NCBI GenBank assembly: GCA_012845835.1
Contig: JABAKD010000026.1
Location: 4,789,699 to 4,853,698 of the forward strand
Origin: Undaria pinnatifida
Taxonomy: Eukaryota; Sar; Phaeophyceae; Laminariales; Alariaceae
Length of the DNA: 64,000 nucleotides
Reading direction: 5' to 3'
In this document: positions 1 to 12,900 of the stretch, piece by piece
How positions within the stretch are numbered: position 1 is the first letter of the stretch
Layout of the letters: every line of letters starts with the position of its first letter
Program-made: the position numbers and the translations under genes
Notes under the pieces: model-generated
What the model was told of the DNA's origin: nothing
The model's input: the letters and a program-made list of their open reading frames with translations, nothing else
Databases searched by the model: none

Positions 1-499
1 TAGCCCATGAATAGTGTTTAACGGCTGCATGCACGCGCTACCCGAGTGGGTACAACGCGCCGCCGACTCCACAATTAGGCACAGGCGGCGCCCAAACCAG
101 CTGAAACTTCGTGAGCATTTGTGACGTGCGTGATGGAGATGGGCGTTTTGCGTCTGCGGATGTGCCAGAACATGGGATCTCGAAAATCGGAAAATCAAGG
201 GGTGCCTTGGGGGCGAGGCGGACACACAAAAACCCAACAAGATTTTTGAATGTTGGTCTGAAACGCGTGCTATGAGAAACTTTAAGGTATTGTAAGTATA
301 ACTTTTTGGTTGAATGGATTTCTGATTGGCAGGCCTCCTAAATCGAAAATCGTCCGAAATTCACTGCCAGGTAAGTTTTTGAATAGTTGTCTTTGAACAC
401 GTAGGCCATCGGACTGTCATTGTGTAGCACTTGTATGTTTCCCCAATTCAGTGTTTTGGAGAGGCATGGAACTCAAGCGAGGAGCCCCAAAAACCAAAC
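1..499. other. No gene recognised
   Basis: Only short unrelated open frames; I see no splice-flanked coding block, RNA gene or repeat here. Confidence 0.5.
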
Positions 500-609
500 G
501 GTGCATTCAAATGGTGCATTCAAATGGTCCATTCAAATGGTGCATTCAAATGGTGCATTCAAATGGTGCATTCAAATGGTGCATTCAAATGGTGCATTCA
601 AATGGTGCA
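500..609. repeat. 13-bp tandem repeat (ATTCAAATGGTGC)n
   Basis: About eight to nine near-perfect 13-base units. The three overlapping plus-strand frames across it are repeat artefacts. Confidence 0.95.
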
Positions 610-1804
610 CTGCTCGTAGAATCCTGCCGAAGGTAGCTCTACCGACCGAGAGGTCCAGGGGCTTGAAGAGTATAAACGATAGTCTTGTACTAGTTGGTTC
701 ACAGCTTGAAGTGCCCCCGATAGGGGAGCATCAGATCACACAACCTACACACAACCCACCGATGCAGAAGCGTCAATCGTCGACATAAAAATGAACAGAC
801 AAAATACTTTGTAACCGTCAATCTCCGTATCTGATTGGCTAACGCGATATCAGCACAATCTGGCATCTATTGCAGACACTAACGAACAAATGGTTCACCC
901 CTACGTAGCGTGCCTCTGTTCACGGTAACCATTTTCAGCCGAGGGCCTCCAAACAATTTGTGGAACTCATTCTATTTGCACGCCGACTTGTTCATTCACC
1001 ATGCTTGTCCTTCGTATATATATTGCTTTGGCGATCCACGAAAGAGGTAGCGGTGATAAAGTGATTCTCTCGACCTGGTAAAAACATTTTTCGGGGCTAA
1101 ACCCCTTGAAAGGAATTGAGTCGGTCGCCTCTGCGTGCCCACTCCCCCGCTAAAAGCCACTCGTACCCGTTCGTAGTTTGCCAATCAGCATTGTTCGCCC
1201 TCGTTCCTGCTGGGGCGAGGGGCGGGGCGAAAGTTTGGTTAGACTTGCGTAACTTCTCTGCCGTCCCGTTGTTTCCGTTTTTCGGGGCAGACCGAACTGC
1301 TGTCGGCTTAGCTTCTGTCGGTGTCATAGCGTTGGCCTTGTGGTGATACGCTACCGCCATATGACTTCTTCGCAGGAGGAAACAACTTGCTAAAAGTAAG
1401 CTACACAGAACTACTACAATTCAAAAAATCTTCATCTTCAACCGCAAAGCGTTGACAAAAATCGGCCGAAAGAAAGCGACGAATACAGTATTGGCCAACC
1501 GAAGAACCACGGATTGAGAAGGTAGGGAGTGTGTCCGAAGTACGCCCAGCGGGCAAGCTCGCAGCATCATGCTTGTCTTGCTGCACTCTCTTCTTAGAAG
1601 GTTCGTCACATCATCACATCATCACATCGCACATGCTGCCTTTAAGGCCGCGCTTTCCTCAGAAATATCGCATTTACTTTTTGTGTGTAGCATCAAAACG
1701 GGATTTTATTCATGGCGCCCTAGCAGCACACATGCAGGTACCTGGTGTCCTGCAATACTGCAGCCTTGTATTTTACAGAGCTTGTTGCGGTTCATTAGCC
1801 TACC
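610..1804. other. Unrecognised sequence with one GC-richer open block
   Basis: Positions 1097-1360 are open on both strands (76 and 87 codons) and GC-richer than the surroundings. I do not recognise either product. No clear splice sites or start context; possibly part of an old transposon. Confidence 0.3.
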
Positions 1805-2615
1805 AGCGGGTCGGATCAAAAGGTTTTCAAAACCTCGCCGGCCAGGTCCGGTCGGGTCAAGAGGTTTTCAAAACCTCGCCGGCCAGGTCGGGTCGGGTCA
1901 AGAGGTTTCGAAATATCACGCGTCGCGTCGGGTTGGGTCAGGAGGTTACGAAATCTCACTAGTCGGGTCGGGTCGGGCCAAGAGGTTTTGAAATCTTGCG
2001 GGTCATGACACGCGAGATGCGGGTCGTGTCACGGGTCGGGTCGGGTCGCTTTGACCCGAGAGTTGTTTTATTCTGACGCGCGGGTAGGATCGGTGGATCT
2101 GACCCGCGGATCCAACACATTAAAACCTTACAATTCCCTGTCCGAGGGCTTCTGTGGTCCTGACACTCCTTTTTGATGTCATTCGTACGTTAAAACGCCG
2201 CCAAATGTGTATATTCATCTCCAGATCCATCCATATCCACAACGTCCAGGTCACACGTCACTGCGGTGGAGTAGTACAAAGACACATAGTAAATAATTTT
2301 CGAAGTGTCGACCCGCGGGTCGGAAGGAAATTTCTCGCGGGTCAAAGTGATCCGACCCGCGACATGACCTGCATCTCACAGAGTCATTCGGAGCCTGGTT
2401 GGTCGGGTCGGGTCGGGCCAGGGGGTATTTTCAAAATCTCACGGGTCAAGTCGGGCCCGGTCGTAAGGTTTTGAAATATCACGGGTAGGGTCGGATCGGG
2501 TCAGGAGGTTTAGCAATCTCACGGGTCGGGTCGGGTCGGGCCGGGTCAGAAGGTTATAGAAATCTCACGGGTCGGGTCGGGTCTGGAGGTGACCTGACCC
2601 GTGAAAAGCCCTGGT
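1805..2615. repeat. GGGTC-rich minisatellite (GGGTCGGGTC...AGGTTTTGAAATCTC)
   Basis: Irregular array of about 45-base units made of repeated GGGTC/CGGGT plus an AAGAGGTTTTCAAAACCTC or GAAATCTCACG core. The second half (2290-2615) resumes after a 190-base break. A second array of the same family is at 43085-43275. Confidence 0.9.
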
Positions 2616-2767
2616 ATTTCACGTAGCGAGCTTACGTGAAACTGGGTGACCGAGCAGGGGGGGCGCCCCGGCCAAAAATCCGCGCGAGAGTGCGGTCCGC
2701 GGCGGGAGAGATCCGCAAAAATCGGAACGTGTGAGCTGCGACTGACTTTTATCATAGCCACATTTAC

Positions 2768-2830
2768 TCGGGGGGGGGGGGGGGGGTGTATGTAAGTGAG
2801 TAACGGGGGGGTGTAAGTGAGTAACGAGTT
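2768..2830. repeat. Poly-G tract and short GTAAGTGAGTAACG duplication
   Basis: A run of about 18 G followed by two copies of a GTAAGTGAGTAACG unit. Poly-G runs of this kind recur at 9060, 16095, 35520, 57123, 57235 and 57590. Confidence 0.85.
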
Positions 2831-5610
2831 TTGAATTTTGTATTACACGAAAATCGTCTCCCTACGTACGCAGTCCAACCCATCAAAAACCGGCGATACC
2901 CTGCCTCTGGGTCACAAGCTAGGCCCGTGAATACAACAACACTTTCTCCCTCTATCCATCCCGAGTTCCTGCCTTGAATGCCCATGTCAAACAAAGGGTC
3001 CAGGGTTCCCGACGTTCGTCGACTTGCTTCGCGTCACGCCGCGTCAAACGTTGTGCTCACTCGCGCTGGGTGGTTATACCTTTTCACCACGAGAGAGGGG
3101 TGTTTATTGACGTCGACACTAGCCACCGTCTTCAACAGACGCGCCACGGTGTACAAAGCCCCAACTATCTGGACATTCTCCCCAATGATCTATCCCAACG
3201 CCAAATCGCTCAATCGATCAAGCCGAACTTACACCGGCCACCGCGGAAATAGGCGATGTATTCGCTGGCACGGTACGATATGGAAGAACAACAATGGCTG
3301 TTTAAGGTCAACCACCACAAGTCTCGCACATTTATATTATTGAAGACGACACCTCACAGAACGGCAGCTCTACGAGCTAGCGCAGGGAACTCGTTAGACC
3401 GATACTCTACGAACCATCGCGGGGAAACTCTTACCAGGTATCACCGGGGAACTATGTACCAACTATCGCGAGGTAGAACTCTACGAACCATCGCAGGGAA
3501 ACTCTTCGAACTATCGCAGGATACCTCTACCAGCTACCGTGAAGGCGCGGAGCAAGACGCTGGAAGCAAAACTTCAAGCGGCAGAGAACGGCAAACGCGC
3601 ACGAAAAAAAACAACCAAGCTTCCCCGCGAGAAAATCGACCATGCCTTAAGGCATCGTGTCGTCGGACACAAGACTTGAATACGAAAACACGGCAAATCT
3701 ACGGTAACACTTCAAAAACTGCTGCCGCTGCCACATACAAAATAGAAGCGCATGGCTGGACATACCTGATACTGGCTTACAGGAAGCCACGTTGGTTCTT
3801 AGCAAGTAACACGTACTGGTACTAGTGTGGTGCCACAGTTAGATCTACTACTATTAGTGCTACTGTAGTACCCTGGCTGAGCGGGTGCGAAAGGCACCCG
3901 CCTACAAGTGTCACTATCTCTTTGGGGATCCATGTATATCGACCAAACAAACAACGAGCGCTATCTTACCAAGCGACTACACCAATAAAGACGTGCGGCA
4001 CTACGATTACCACCACCATGGTGTGCGGGTGTCGTATAGTTGTTGGCATTGCAGGTCAGACACATACTCCACACACCCTGCTCCAGCACCCCGAGTTTGT
4101 TCCTCAAGCCGACGCGGTAATCGGCACTGCTTCGACACTCCTTCCCCGCTCTGATGCAGTACTACAGCAGTAGCCTCATCGGGGTTCACGCATCCGCTTC
4201 ATACTCAATCCAGTGTTGAGTATTGCGTTTTCATCGTATATTAACTTTTATCGTATCGTGTAACGCACCAGAATCCCCTGCATCAACACTAAAACGACGC
4301 TGCCATGTCTACCTCAACGACAGAGAACCCAAAACAGCACCAACCCTATTCAATGACTACTACGGCCGCCTCAAGGCAGAGCCACAACCAAAAACGTTAC
4401 TTGCATTCATAGCGACCAAACAAAAAACAACGTTATCATTCCGGCGCTGAAACCAACGAACACACTACTCACCGAGGAAAATGTGTTCTTTTTTACGTTT
4501 TTCGACAAATCACAAATATCAGCACGGAGAAATTACCATACCCACAAAACTCTTCACATACCAGTACCAGGTAGCTCATGAAGCCCCCGTTAGCGGGAAA
4601 CACCATGAAAGCAGACAGAAACGCCAAAATAGCTCAACCCTTCCTCTTTCTCTTGACTTGACTTGACCCCTTCTCCAGGACACTACCTTTTCGGGCACAG
4701 CCGAAGGCGCGTCTCATGCCATGACTCACAATAGCAGATACGCGGTAGAAATCTTAAAAAACAATAGATCCAGCTCTAGCCGTCGACTTTCGCCGCTAAT
4801 AGGACCGTTTTTTTCTTTTCCGTCCCCGGTATGGCTAACATCCAAATAAATGTCGAATGTTGGACCGCTTGTGAGGGCGCAGGTAACGCGGTTACTGCCT
4901 CGGCGTGGTGCTGCTGAAGCAGGCAGTAGCAGCAAAAGCCTCAACAATAGCAGTTATGGTCATCTCCATAGACCGTCCCCGGCGATCAACTCACGCGTCA
5001 TCGCCCGTTCTCCCGGACCACCTGCATCGTGGGGAATAGAAAAGAAAAATGCAATCGATTTCATCATCCTGTCAGTATAGCTAGTGGCAAATATGAGGCA
5101 ATGACGGAGCAATCAGTCACACCTCGAACAGATCAAGATCAATATATAGATATAGAAAGTAGACCCTCGTAATAACTGGCCAAATAATAACTAGTCGGCG
5201 ACCCGCCAATAGCATATGATTAATATAATATTAGACTAGTATAATAAGAACACTCACAGTTCCACTAGTGTAATACGGTACCAACAAATAACCACAGACC
5301 GTCGCCAGTCGACTTTCCTAGTTGAGCACGCAAGGTCTTGCCGTGAGAACGCTTTATTATTTTTTCCCCGAAGGAGATAAACACGTTCCTCATACTCGAA
5401 ATTTTAGATTATGATACAAAGCACCTGGTATTGTTCAAGTCAAAAATGATCAACATCAACGGCACCCGTGCGGGGATAGGTTTCGGCAATAGCCGTCGAC
5501 CGCACAAAAAAAAACGAATTCGACATATACCCTGTCGAGAAGCAGGCTATACAACAAATTTGGTATTTCGAGGGGGGGCGTCTCTCAACCAAATTGCCTC
5601 TCAACCAAAG
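2831..5610. other. Unrecognised sequence; weak 36-bp tandem repeat at 3365-3545
   Basis: The longest open frame (3256-3825, plus strand, 189 codons) covers repeats of the type ctctacgaaccatcgcaggg, and I cannot assign it to a family. The block 2974-3343 is open in two frames and may be a decayed mobile-element frame. Nothing else recognised. Confidence 0.35.
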
Positions 5611-5617
5611 GTCAATT

Positions 5618-5702
5618 TCATGTATCATCTTCCATGTATCATCTTTTATGTATCATCTTTCATGTATCATCTTTCATGTTATCATCTTTCATGTATCATC
5701 TG
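5618..5702. repeat. 14-bp tandem repeat (TTTCATGTATCATC)n
   Basis: Six units with small changes. Confidence 0.9.
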
Positions 5703-6689
5703 TTTTTCAAGACTGCCAATCCCGATTTCGTTTGTTCTCTTTGCGATCGATGGATGCTGCCATTTAATGGTATGCTCAAGAATAAAAGTTATCTTCCCGG
5801 GGAAATCCATCTCTTTCAAACAAAAGAAATCCTTCATCTCATCGGAAATACCACTCTCAATAAAGGAATCGGCCGTAAATTAGTCGGCTACGTACTACCA
5901 GGTATTACAGTAGTTCGTATACTCAGCCCACTCCCAACCCTAGAAATGAGACAAGACTAGAGTCTGCGAACTATTGAGTACAGCAGTCGGCGACACAAGA
6001 ACTATTCACAGAACTACCAATGAGACAACAGCAGCAGCATCAACTAATGCCAATAATCAGTCGGTGACTCAAACATGAATAAGCCGGTCGCCCCGGCGGC
6101 GTATCAGGTTAACCTCGAGCCTGGCATAGGTCAGTTTCGTGAGTTCGAGCCCCGCCGAGTGCATACTCGTATAAATTCGTTGGGACTTTTTCATGTGCAC
6201 AAATTGACTTGCGGAAAGCGCGAGAGCGCGATTTAGCAACACTCGATGAACAATCCACGAGCAGTGGGAGTGCTGAGCCCTATGCGCGATAAAAATTGAA
6301 GGCAAGAACCGGGGGGGAGAAGGGACGACACCTGTGACCACGGCTTGTCCAGAAGCTGGAAAGTAAAAGTGTGCGAAAAAAAAAAAAAAAAAAAAAAAAA
6401 TCAATTCGCAGAACAAATAATGAGACAACAGCGGCATCACTACTAACCAGTCAACCACTTCTAGCCCTCAGTAATACCAGGTAACTCAGCCCCGTCAGCG
6501 TAATCAACACCTGGCCAACTGATGAACTAAAATAAACTAAGGTAAAAAACACATGTATATGTATATGTTAGCCGACTTACAGCCCTACTGAAGAGACAAG
6601 AGCGGATCTGACAAATAAACAGGGTCGGCAACTAAATACAATAATTCGAAGCAGTCAGAAAAATTCACACCTCTCGTACCTACGGGACA
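5703..6689. other. Unrecognised sequence with a 25-bp poly-A run
   Basis: Poly-A at 6376-6400. A tRNA-like box at 6080-6160 is not convincing as a gene. No coding block recognised. Confidence 0.4.
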
Positions 6690-6832
6690 GTCGCAGTGTC
6701 ATATCGAATGAAGCAATCGCGGTACGATATCGAACGGGACAATCACGGTACGATATCGAATGAGACTATCGTGGGGTCATATCGAGTGAGAAAATCTCGG
6801 TACCACATCGAATGAGAAAATCGCGGTATGAC
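6690..6832. repeat. Tandem repeat of about 36 bp next to the gene's stop
   Basis: Four to five units of the type cacggtacgatatcgaatga, ending a few bases from the stop codon of the fusion gene, so it probably lies in its 3' UTR. Confidence 0.85.
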
Positions 6833-6835
6833 ATC

Positions 6836-6937
6836 TCACTTGAGGCGCATCTTGATGGTTCCCCTCGCCTTCTCGCCAGTGAGGTCCCACTCGTTGTCAA
6901 GCTTGTCGGAGTTCGCAATCACCTCGGCCACGTTCAC
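6836..6937 (-). CDS. Fusion gene exon 24: C2B last strands and stop
   Basis: Residues 1381-1413 and TGA. VNVAEVIANSDKLDNEWDLT then GTIKMRLK, the usual final C2 strand. Acceptor gatgcag, phase 0. As in exon 22, the ending AAG TGA overlaps a donor-like AA|gtgaga, so a further exon cannot be excluded; I find no convincing one in 1-6835. Two degenerate copies of the acceptor edge lie upstream (7078-7145, 7258-7325). Confidence 0.85.
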   Translation of the reverse strand: MNVAEVIANSDKLDNEWDLTGEKARGTIKMRLK

Positions 6938-9900
6938 CTGCATCATCAATCAGGCATCATCAATCAACCCATCGAACAAATATTGATCATGCATCGATCA
7001 ATTAACCAAAAGACATCATCAGCCAATCCATCAACAACCAACGCATGACCTACCAAGCCATCATCCGTGCATCAATATTCAATCCCGTTCGCTGTTACGC
7101 TTGTCAAGGTTTGCGATGACTGCGGCCACGTTCACCTGCATGCATCGATCGAGTATGCATCGTCCATAAATCCATCAACCAACTCATCATCAACCAACGC
7201 ATGGTCAATCACTCCATCAACCAATCAATCGCCAGTCAATGCACCATCAATCAATCCTATAAGCTACCAATCGTGTCAAAGATCACCATCACTTCGCCCA
7301 CGTTCGGCCGCATGCATCGATCCATCAACCAAAATGCACGAGCAACGAATCCAATATCAAACCAACGCAGCATCACTCACTTCATCAACCAACGCATAAT
7401 CAGTCATTACATGACCAATCAACGCACGGGTGCGCATTCCAGCACGGCTACAAAAAAAAATCCGGATTGAACGAGGAAAACTCCTTGCCGTGTGAGGTAG
7501 TCAATCAAGTATTGGGCTAGAAAAAGGCAAGAATAAAGGGAGAATAATCTCCGAATTATCAAAAATTTCAACATCATTTTTTTTTATCCGAGAAACGCGG
7601 ATCGTGCTTGTGAAACTCTTAACTCTGTGTCCAAGTAAAGCGCGGTAGTAGTACTACTAGTAGTAGCACGACAGAGGTAGCACTTTTTGGATATTTTTTT
7701 GTTTCTGAACTACACGGCTCCTTAACCCACCTCAACCAACCTTAACCCACCTTAACCCACCTTAACCCACCTTAACCAACCTTAACCCACCTTAACCAAC
7801 CTTAACCCACCTTAACCGCAAATCGTCGGCATGTCGGAATGTCGGAATGCCATTTTTTTATTTTTTTGTTGCAGTACTTTTTTTGTTTACCTAGGGCAGA
7901 AAGCTACAGTAGATCATCTCTTGATCGGGTTGCGCTTTCAGTTTTCTAAAAAAATCAGCTTTTGGGTTTATAGGGTTTTTATAGGGAAATACGAAGTACG
8001 GTATAGGGCTCCTCAAGTAATGAGCCCCAGAAAAAAAGAATAATGGTTGGTACACCCCTACCGTAGCATGTGTCAAGTCCGGTGTACCTTTTTTTGGCGA
8101 AACGCCTACTCGAGCCTGCTTCACAAAACATTCCTTAGGGGTCCCCCGCGGCCTTAATTACCGCGTTTGGAACTGAACCCACGCTCTTGGCAAGCGAACC
8201 ACTTGAGGTGAGCGTTTTTCTTTCGCAGTCTGAACTATGCACCGGCTTCGAGCCAGAGGCAACCGTGCCGAGAATATTTCCGAGAATCAATCCGAGAACA
8301 TTTCTGAGAACCACTCCAATAATCATTCCAAGAACGTTCCAAGAATATTTCCAAGAGAATCATTCGAAGAAGATTTCCTATTTTTTCTCCGAGAATCGTT
8401 CCAAGAAACGTACGAGGAATTTTTCGATAACAGTTCCAAGAAACTTCCGAGAATCATTCCCACAATCACTGTTTTTTTACCGTTTTCCGTCAGTTATCAT
8501 CAATAGAATACCTTGAAGGAGCCCAAGCACTTGTCGTTGCCGATGCTTTCCTTCTCCTTGAGCAGGACCTCGACGACGGCCGTTTTCGCTCCCTTTATGA
8601 GGAAGTGGAACACTTCGGGACACACGAAATCAGACATGTTCTCCACCACTTGTGTCTTGCGTTTCATGTTGCCACAGATGACCGACACGTAGCGGTCTCC
8701 TGGCTTCACCCCCCTATTTGGCGAACGTGGTATTCGTGTCGCACAGCAGCAGGCAAGTTTATATGGATGCGAGGATAAAAAGACAGCAGGCGGGGCGGAG
8801 GGGTGGGGGAGACGGGGGTTAGAAAACAGTGGCGTGTATGGAATTTTAAGCGAACAGGTCATACGTGTTGCACAGAAGCACACAAGTTGATATGGGCGCT
8901 AGGGAAAAAATCAAACAGCAGACCGCAGCAGGTGGGTTGGAGGGGTGGAAGAAATAGTGGCATGGAGCATAAACAAACATGTCATACAGCAGCAGTTGAT
9001 AAGGGTGCGAGGACAAAAGCAAAGAGTAGGAGGGGCGGACACATCATTTAATGCGGGGAGGGGGGGGGGGGGTACTCATTTGTTGCTTACCTTAGTCACT
9101 TAACCCTCGACCACGCATCCCTTTCGAGACGGAGCACCGTTCCTACTCCTAAACGAGACAAGTCCAACCTTTCCGTTAGGGGAGGGGGGATAGACAACAG
9201 TGACATGGAGCGTTCGCAACAAGATGATATCCTCGAACGCGGACAAAGAAATACGGTATCGTGATGGGGTCTCATTCGACAGAAGTCACCATATACCGTG
9301 AGTCTCGCGGTACAACACAACGCGCCAGCACAAGCACCGCACGCCGTGCAGCTACAGTAGACTCACTTGCACTCGATCCCCATGACGCTGATCACGCCCA
9401 GGCTAGTGTCCGAAGGGTTCAGCACTGCGGTCGGCTTAAGGGTGCTGGGGTCGGCGGCGGGGCCCGCGCGGGGCTTGCCCTCCTTGGCTAGCTTCATGGG
9501 TTGTCCGTCGGCCGAGAGGTTATGGTAGACGTCCGCGGCGACAGTGTCATCTGTGACTTCGCCAGCCACAACGTCTACGATAACGTCCTCGTCGGGTTGC
9601 TCCATGCGCTTGTCCCCGCTTGAGAGGGCCACGAACCTGCCAACAGCAGGCGAGGAGGAATAGGGCGGCGACAAGGGCAATAAGTAACAGCAGATATACT
9701 ACTTGTAGGAGCTACTGCAAGAGCTACCCCTGCCTGGAAATATGAGCAACATGTTATTTCCATGGCAATATCCAAATGTGTATTATATTTACGGAGATAG
9801 TGGTATTGACGTATTGACGTTCTACTACAACTACTGTAGAAGCTACTGCTGTAAGAGCTACCGGTATTGTACTAGGAGCTACTGCTGCAGTAGTTTCTGC

Positions 9901-12900
9901 AAAAGACACTGCTTTGCGCCCCTTGAGATGGGCACATACCTAACACAGCGAGAGTAGAAGAGGTGGGCGACTTCGGCAAGGCTTTTTTTTCGAGAAATAA
10001 CGAGCGTAACTGGGGGAAACACAGCCATTTTTTTTGTTAATGCTCATTAGATCGTTGCTAATGGCAAGACGATGTTTGACAAAAAAGTATAACTTTCGAA
10101 GATACCTGCCAACGTATTCCGGTACGGCTGTCTATGGGCCCGTTTGCATTTGTATATTGGGTGATTTCCAAACTTTCGGACTAAATGGATTCCTGGCGGC
10201 AATCTTGGGCAACATCTGCTTGTGAAAACTTTCAAGCAAAATCTTTCATTAGAAGCGGCCAGATTATGTGTGCTCCACGCACTTTAAATCAACCACAGCG
10301 TCGTGACCTCCGCACGTGGCGAACTCGTTACGGGCTCCAACCCACCCTTGGCGTACAGTGCTCACACTGCGGCCGGTGATGTGTGGAGCGTGCCGACCAT
10401 ATTTTATGTCCGGCGGCTGGCGTGTGGAAAACAGAGACAGCACTCTCGATCCTCTTCCAACGGGCAAGAAATAAAGTTTTGAGCGGGTTTGACGGAAGAC
10501 CACAGGACAATGCGGGCAACCTCTCGCGCCCTAGAGCATGGATCAACATGATGAGCTCTTCGGCGCTGTCTCCCACACTCATATGACCTTGTCCGAAATT
10601 TGTCGTAATGAAGAGGGCTGCTCGGGAGGCGCCTCTATCTCGAGATCGAAGGTCAATCGATGTTGTTGGACAGCATTGACCGAGGCTTGATGAAAACTGA
10701 CAAATTGGGCCGCTTGACAACAAAAATCGTTTTACGTCGTTTTTCGCCGACAGCGACGGTACGAAAGCATCTTCAGCAAAATACTCCCAACAAAAGTTTG
10801 GAGATCTGTTCGTTCAAGATCGCCTTGCCATTAGCAACAGTCTTATCCTGCAAAAAATGAAATAGGGGGAAATAGCAGAACGGATACGCTACCGCCCCCG
10901 CCATAAGAAAAGAGAGACTCACAAGAAACCTTACAAAACAAATACGGGGATTTTGTTCAAGATCGACATGTCATTAGCAATGGTTTTATCCCGCAAAAGT
11001 AATAAAATAGAGGAGAAATAGTAGAACGGATACGCTACCGGCCCCGTCATAAGAAAAGAGACTCACAAGAAACCTTACCAAAAAAAAATATTGTGCAAGT
11101 ACAATACGGGGATTTTGTTCAAGATCGCCATGCCATTAGCAACGGTTTTATCCCGCAAAGGTAATAAAATAGAGGAGAAATAGCAGAACAGATACGCTAC
11201 CGGACCCGTCATAAGCAAAGACACTCACTCAACTCACTCACACGGAACTGTGTAAAAAACAAGTACGGGGGTGCGAGAGATCCGTCCACTGTTATACGTA
11301 CCAGGTTATTCTGAAGTTTGCGCCTGTTGTACTGGTACCAGGTAGCACGCGCCACAATGGAGGAAGTAGCAGGTACTTTTCGTCTGAAACGAATGTTTTG
11401 TGATGAAATCAAAGGGCTCCTTGACCCAAAATCGTCGGGAAAAAAGAATAATAGGACATGTTCTTTGTTTTTTGCCTGATTGATTTTCATTCCATACCTA
11501 GCCTAGGCCATGGTGGGATGTTTCGTCTGGTAGCAGTTTCAAGTAGCTCCAAACTTAGGGTTAGGGTTAAGAAGGACATGTCTATCGTATAGCATGTCTA
11601 TCGTATAACGTATATCATGTTTATCGTCTATCGTATACGAAGTATCACGTCTATCGTCTATCGTATATCATGTCTATCGTATATCGTATCTTATGTCTAT
11701 CGCACAACGTATACCGTGTCCATCGTATACCATGTCTATCGTCCATCATGTCTATCGTATATTATGTCTATCGTATATCGTATCTCATGTCTATCGTATA
11801 ACGTACATCGTGTCTATCGTATATCGTGTCTATCGTCTATCATGCCTATCGTATATCGTACATCATGTCTATCGTATATCGAATCTCATGGCTATCGTAT
11901 AACGTATATCGTATATCGTATATCGTATACGAAGTATCATGTCTATCGTATTAACCTCCTGAAGTGAGGAACCTAAGAAAAAACGTGGGGCACCTCTACC
12001 GTGTACTGAAGCTTGCGCAGGATAAACCCTTTCTCAACACATCAGTATCCTATCCTATCCTAGTCTAGTCTAACTCCAAGTAGTTCGTTCCCCCGTCGGG
12101 ACTGCGGTGCTACAAGGCTTAATAAAAGGCTCAATGAAAGGCTTAATCGAGCCTACATGCCAGATAATATTACTCGCTAAATAATATTTCTGGCATATAG
12201 GTTTGTTTCTCATTAGAGGGTCACTACTGCATTAGCTTCCTCACGTGGCCTTGAGTGGAATGCTGCTTTTCTTGGACGTAAATTAGAATGCTGCTCTTCT
12301 TGCGTGTTGTGCGAGGTCCTTAAAACAAACTAAAATGAGAAATAAACGCGTATCCCTAGTAACCCCCAAGTACATACCCGGGTACCCCAAGGGTACATAC
12401 CCGGGTACCCCAAGAGTACATACCCGGGTACGCCAATGAGATATACCCGGGTACCCCAAGAGTACACACCCGGGTACCCCAAGAAGATATACCCGGGTAC
12501 CACAAGAGTAGATACCCGGGTGCCCCAAGAAGATATACCCGGGTACCCCAACAGTACATACCCGTGTACCCCAATAAGATATACCCGGGTATCCCCCAAG
12601 AATAGATTTTCTTTCATATCCCGCTGAACATGCCCTTGCAAGGTTTCCACTCACGTGGCCTTGAGTAGAATACTGCCCTTCTTGGTCTTGGAGAGGGGTA
12701 TGTTGTGCGAGGTCTCGATGTCCGTCTGCAGCACGGATAGGGGCAGCTCGCACACTCCGAGGCAGTCGTCGTCTCCCGGGCCGGCATCTCGGTCGTAAAC
12801 CGCGAACTCCATCACCTTTCACGATATAAGGCACAAAAAAAGACCAACACGTGAGGCTTATACTTCGAAGTATCCATCATCATGCCATTGATAACAATTC

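Noticed and set aside
6080-6160. tRNA-like sequence with gttcgagcccc
   Set aside because: The distance between the possible acceptor strands (GGCGG and CCGCC) is only about 62 bases, and no proper D and anticodon arms form.
8165-8270. tRNA-Gly-like sequence on the minus strand (gcttgccaagagc, gggttcagttccaaac)
   Set aside because: The anticodon stem has mismatches and the acceptor stem cannot be closed; at best a remnant.
11617-11967. Tyr/Ile/Ser-rich 116-codon frame
   Set aside because: Translation of the GTCTATCGTATATC minisatellite.
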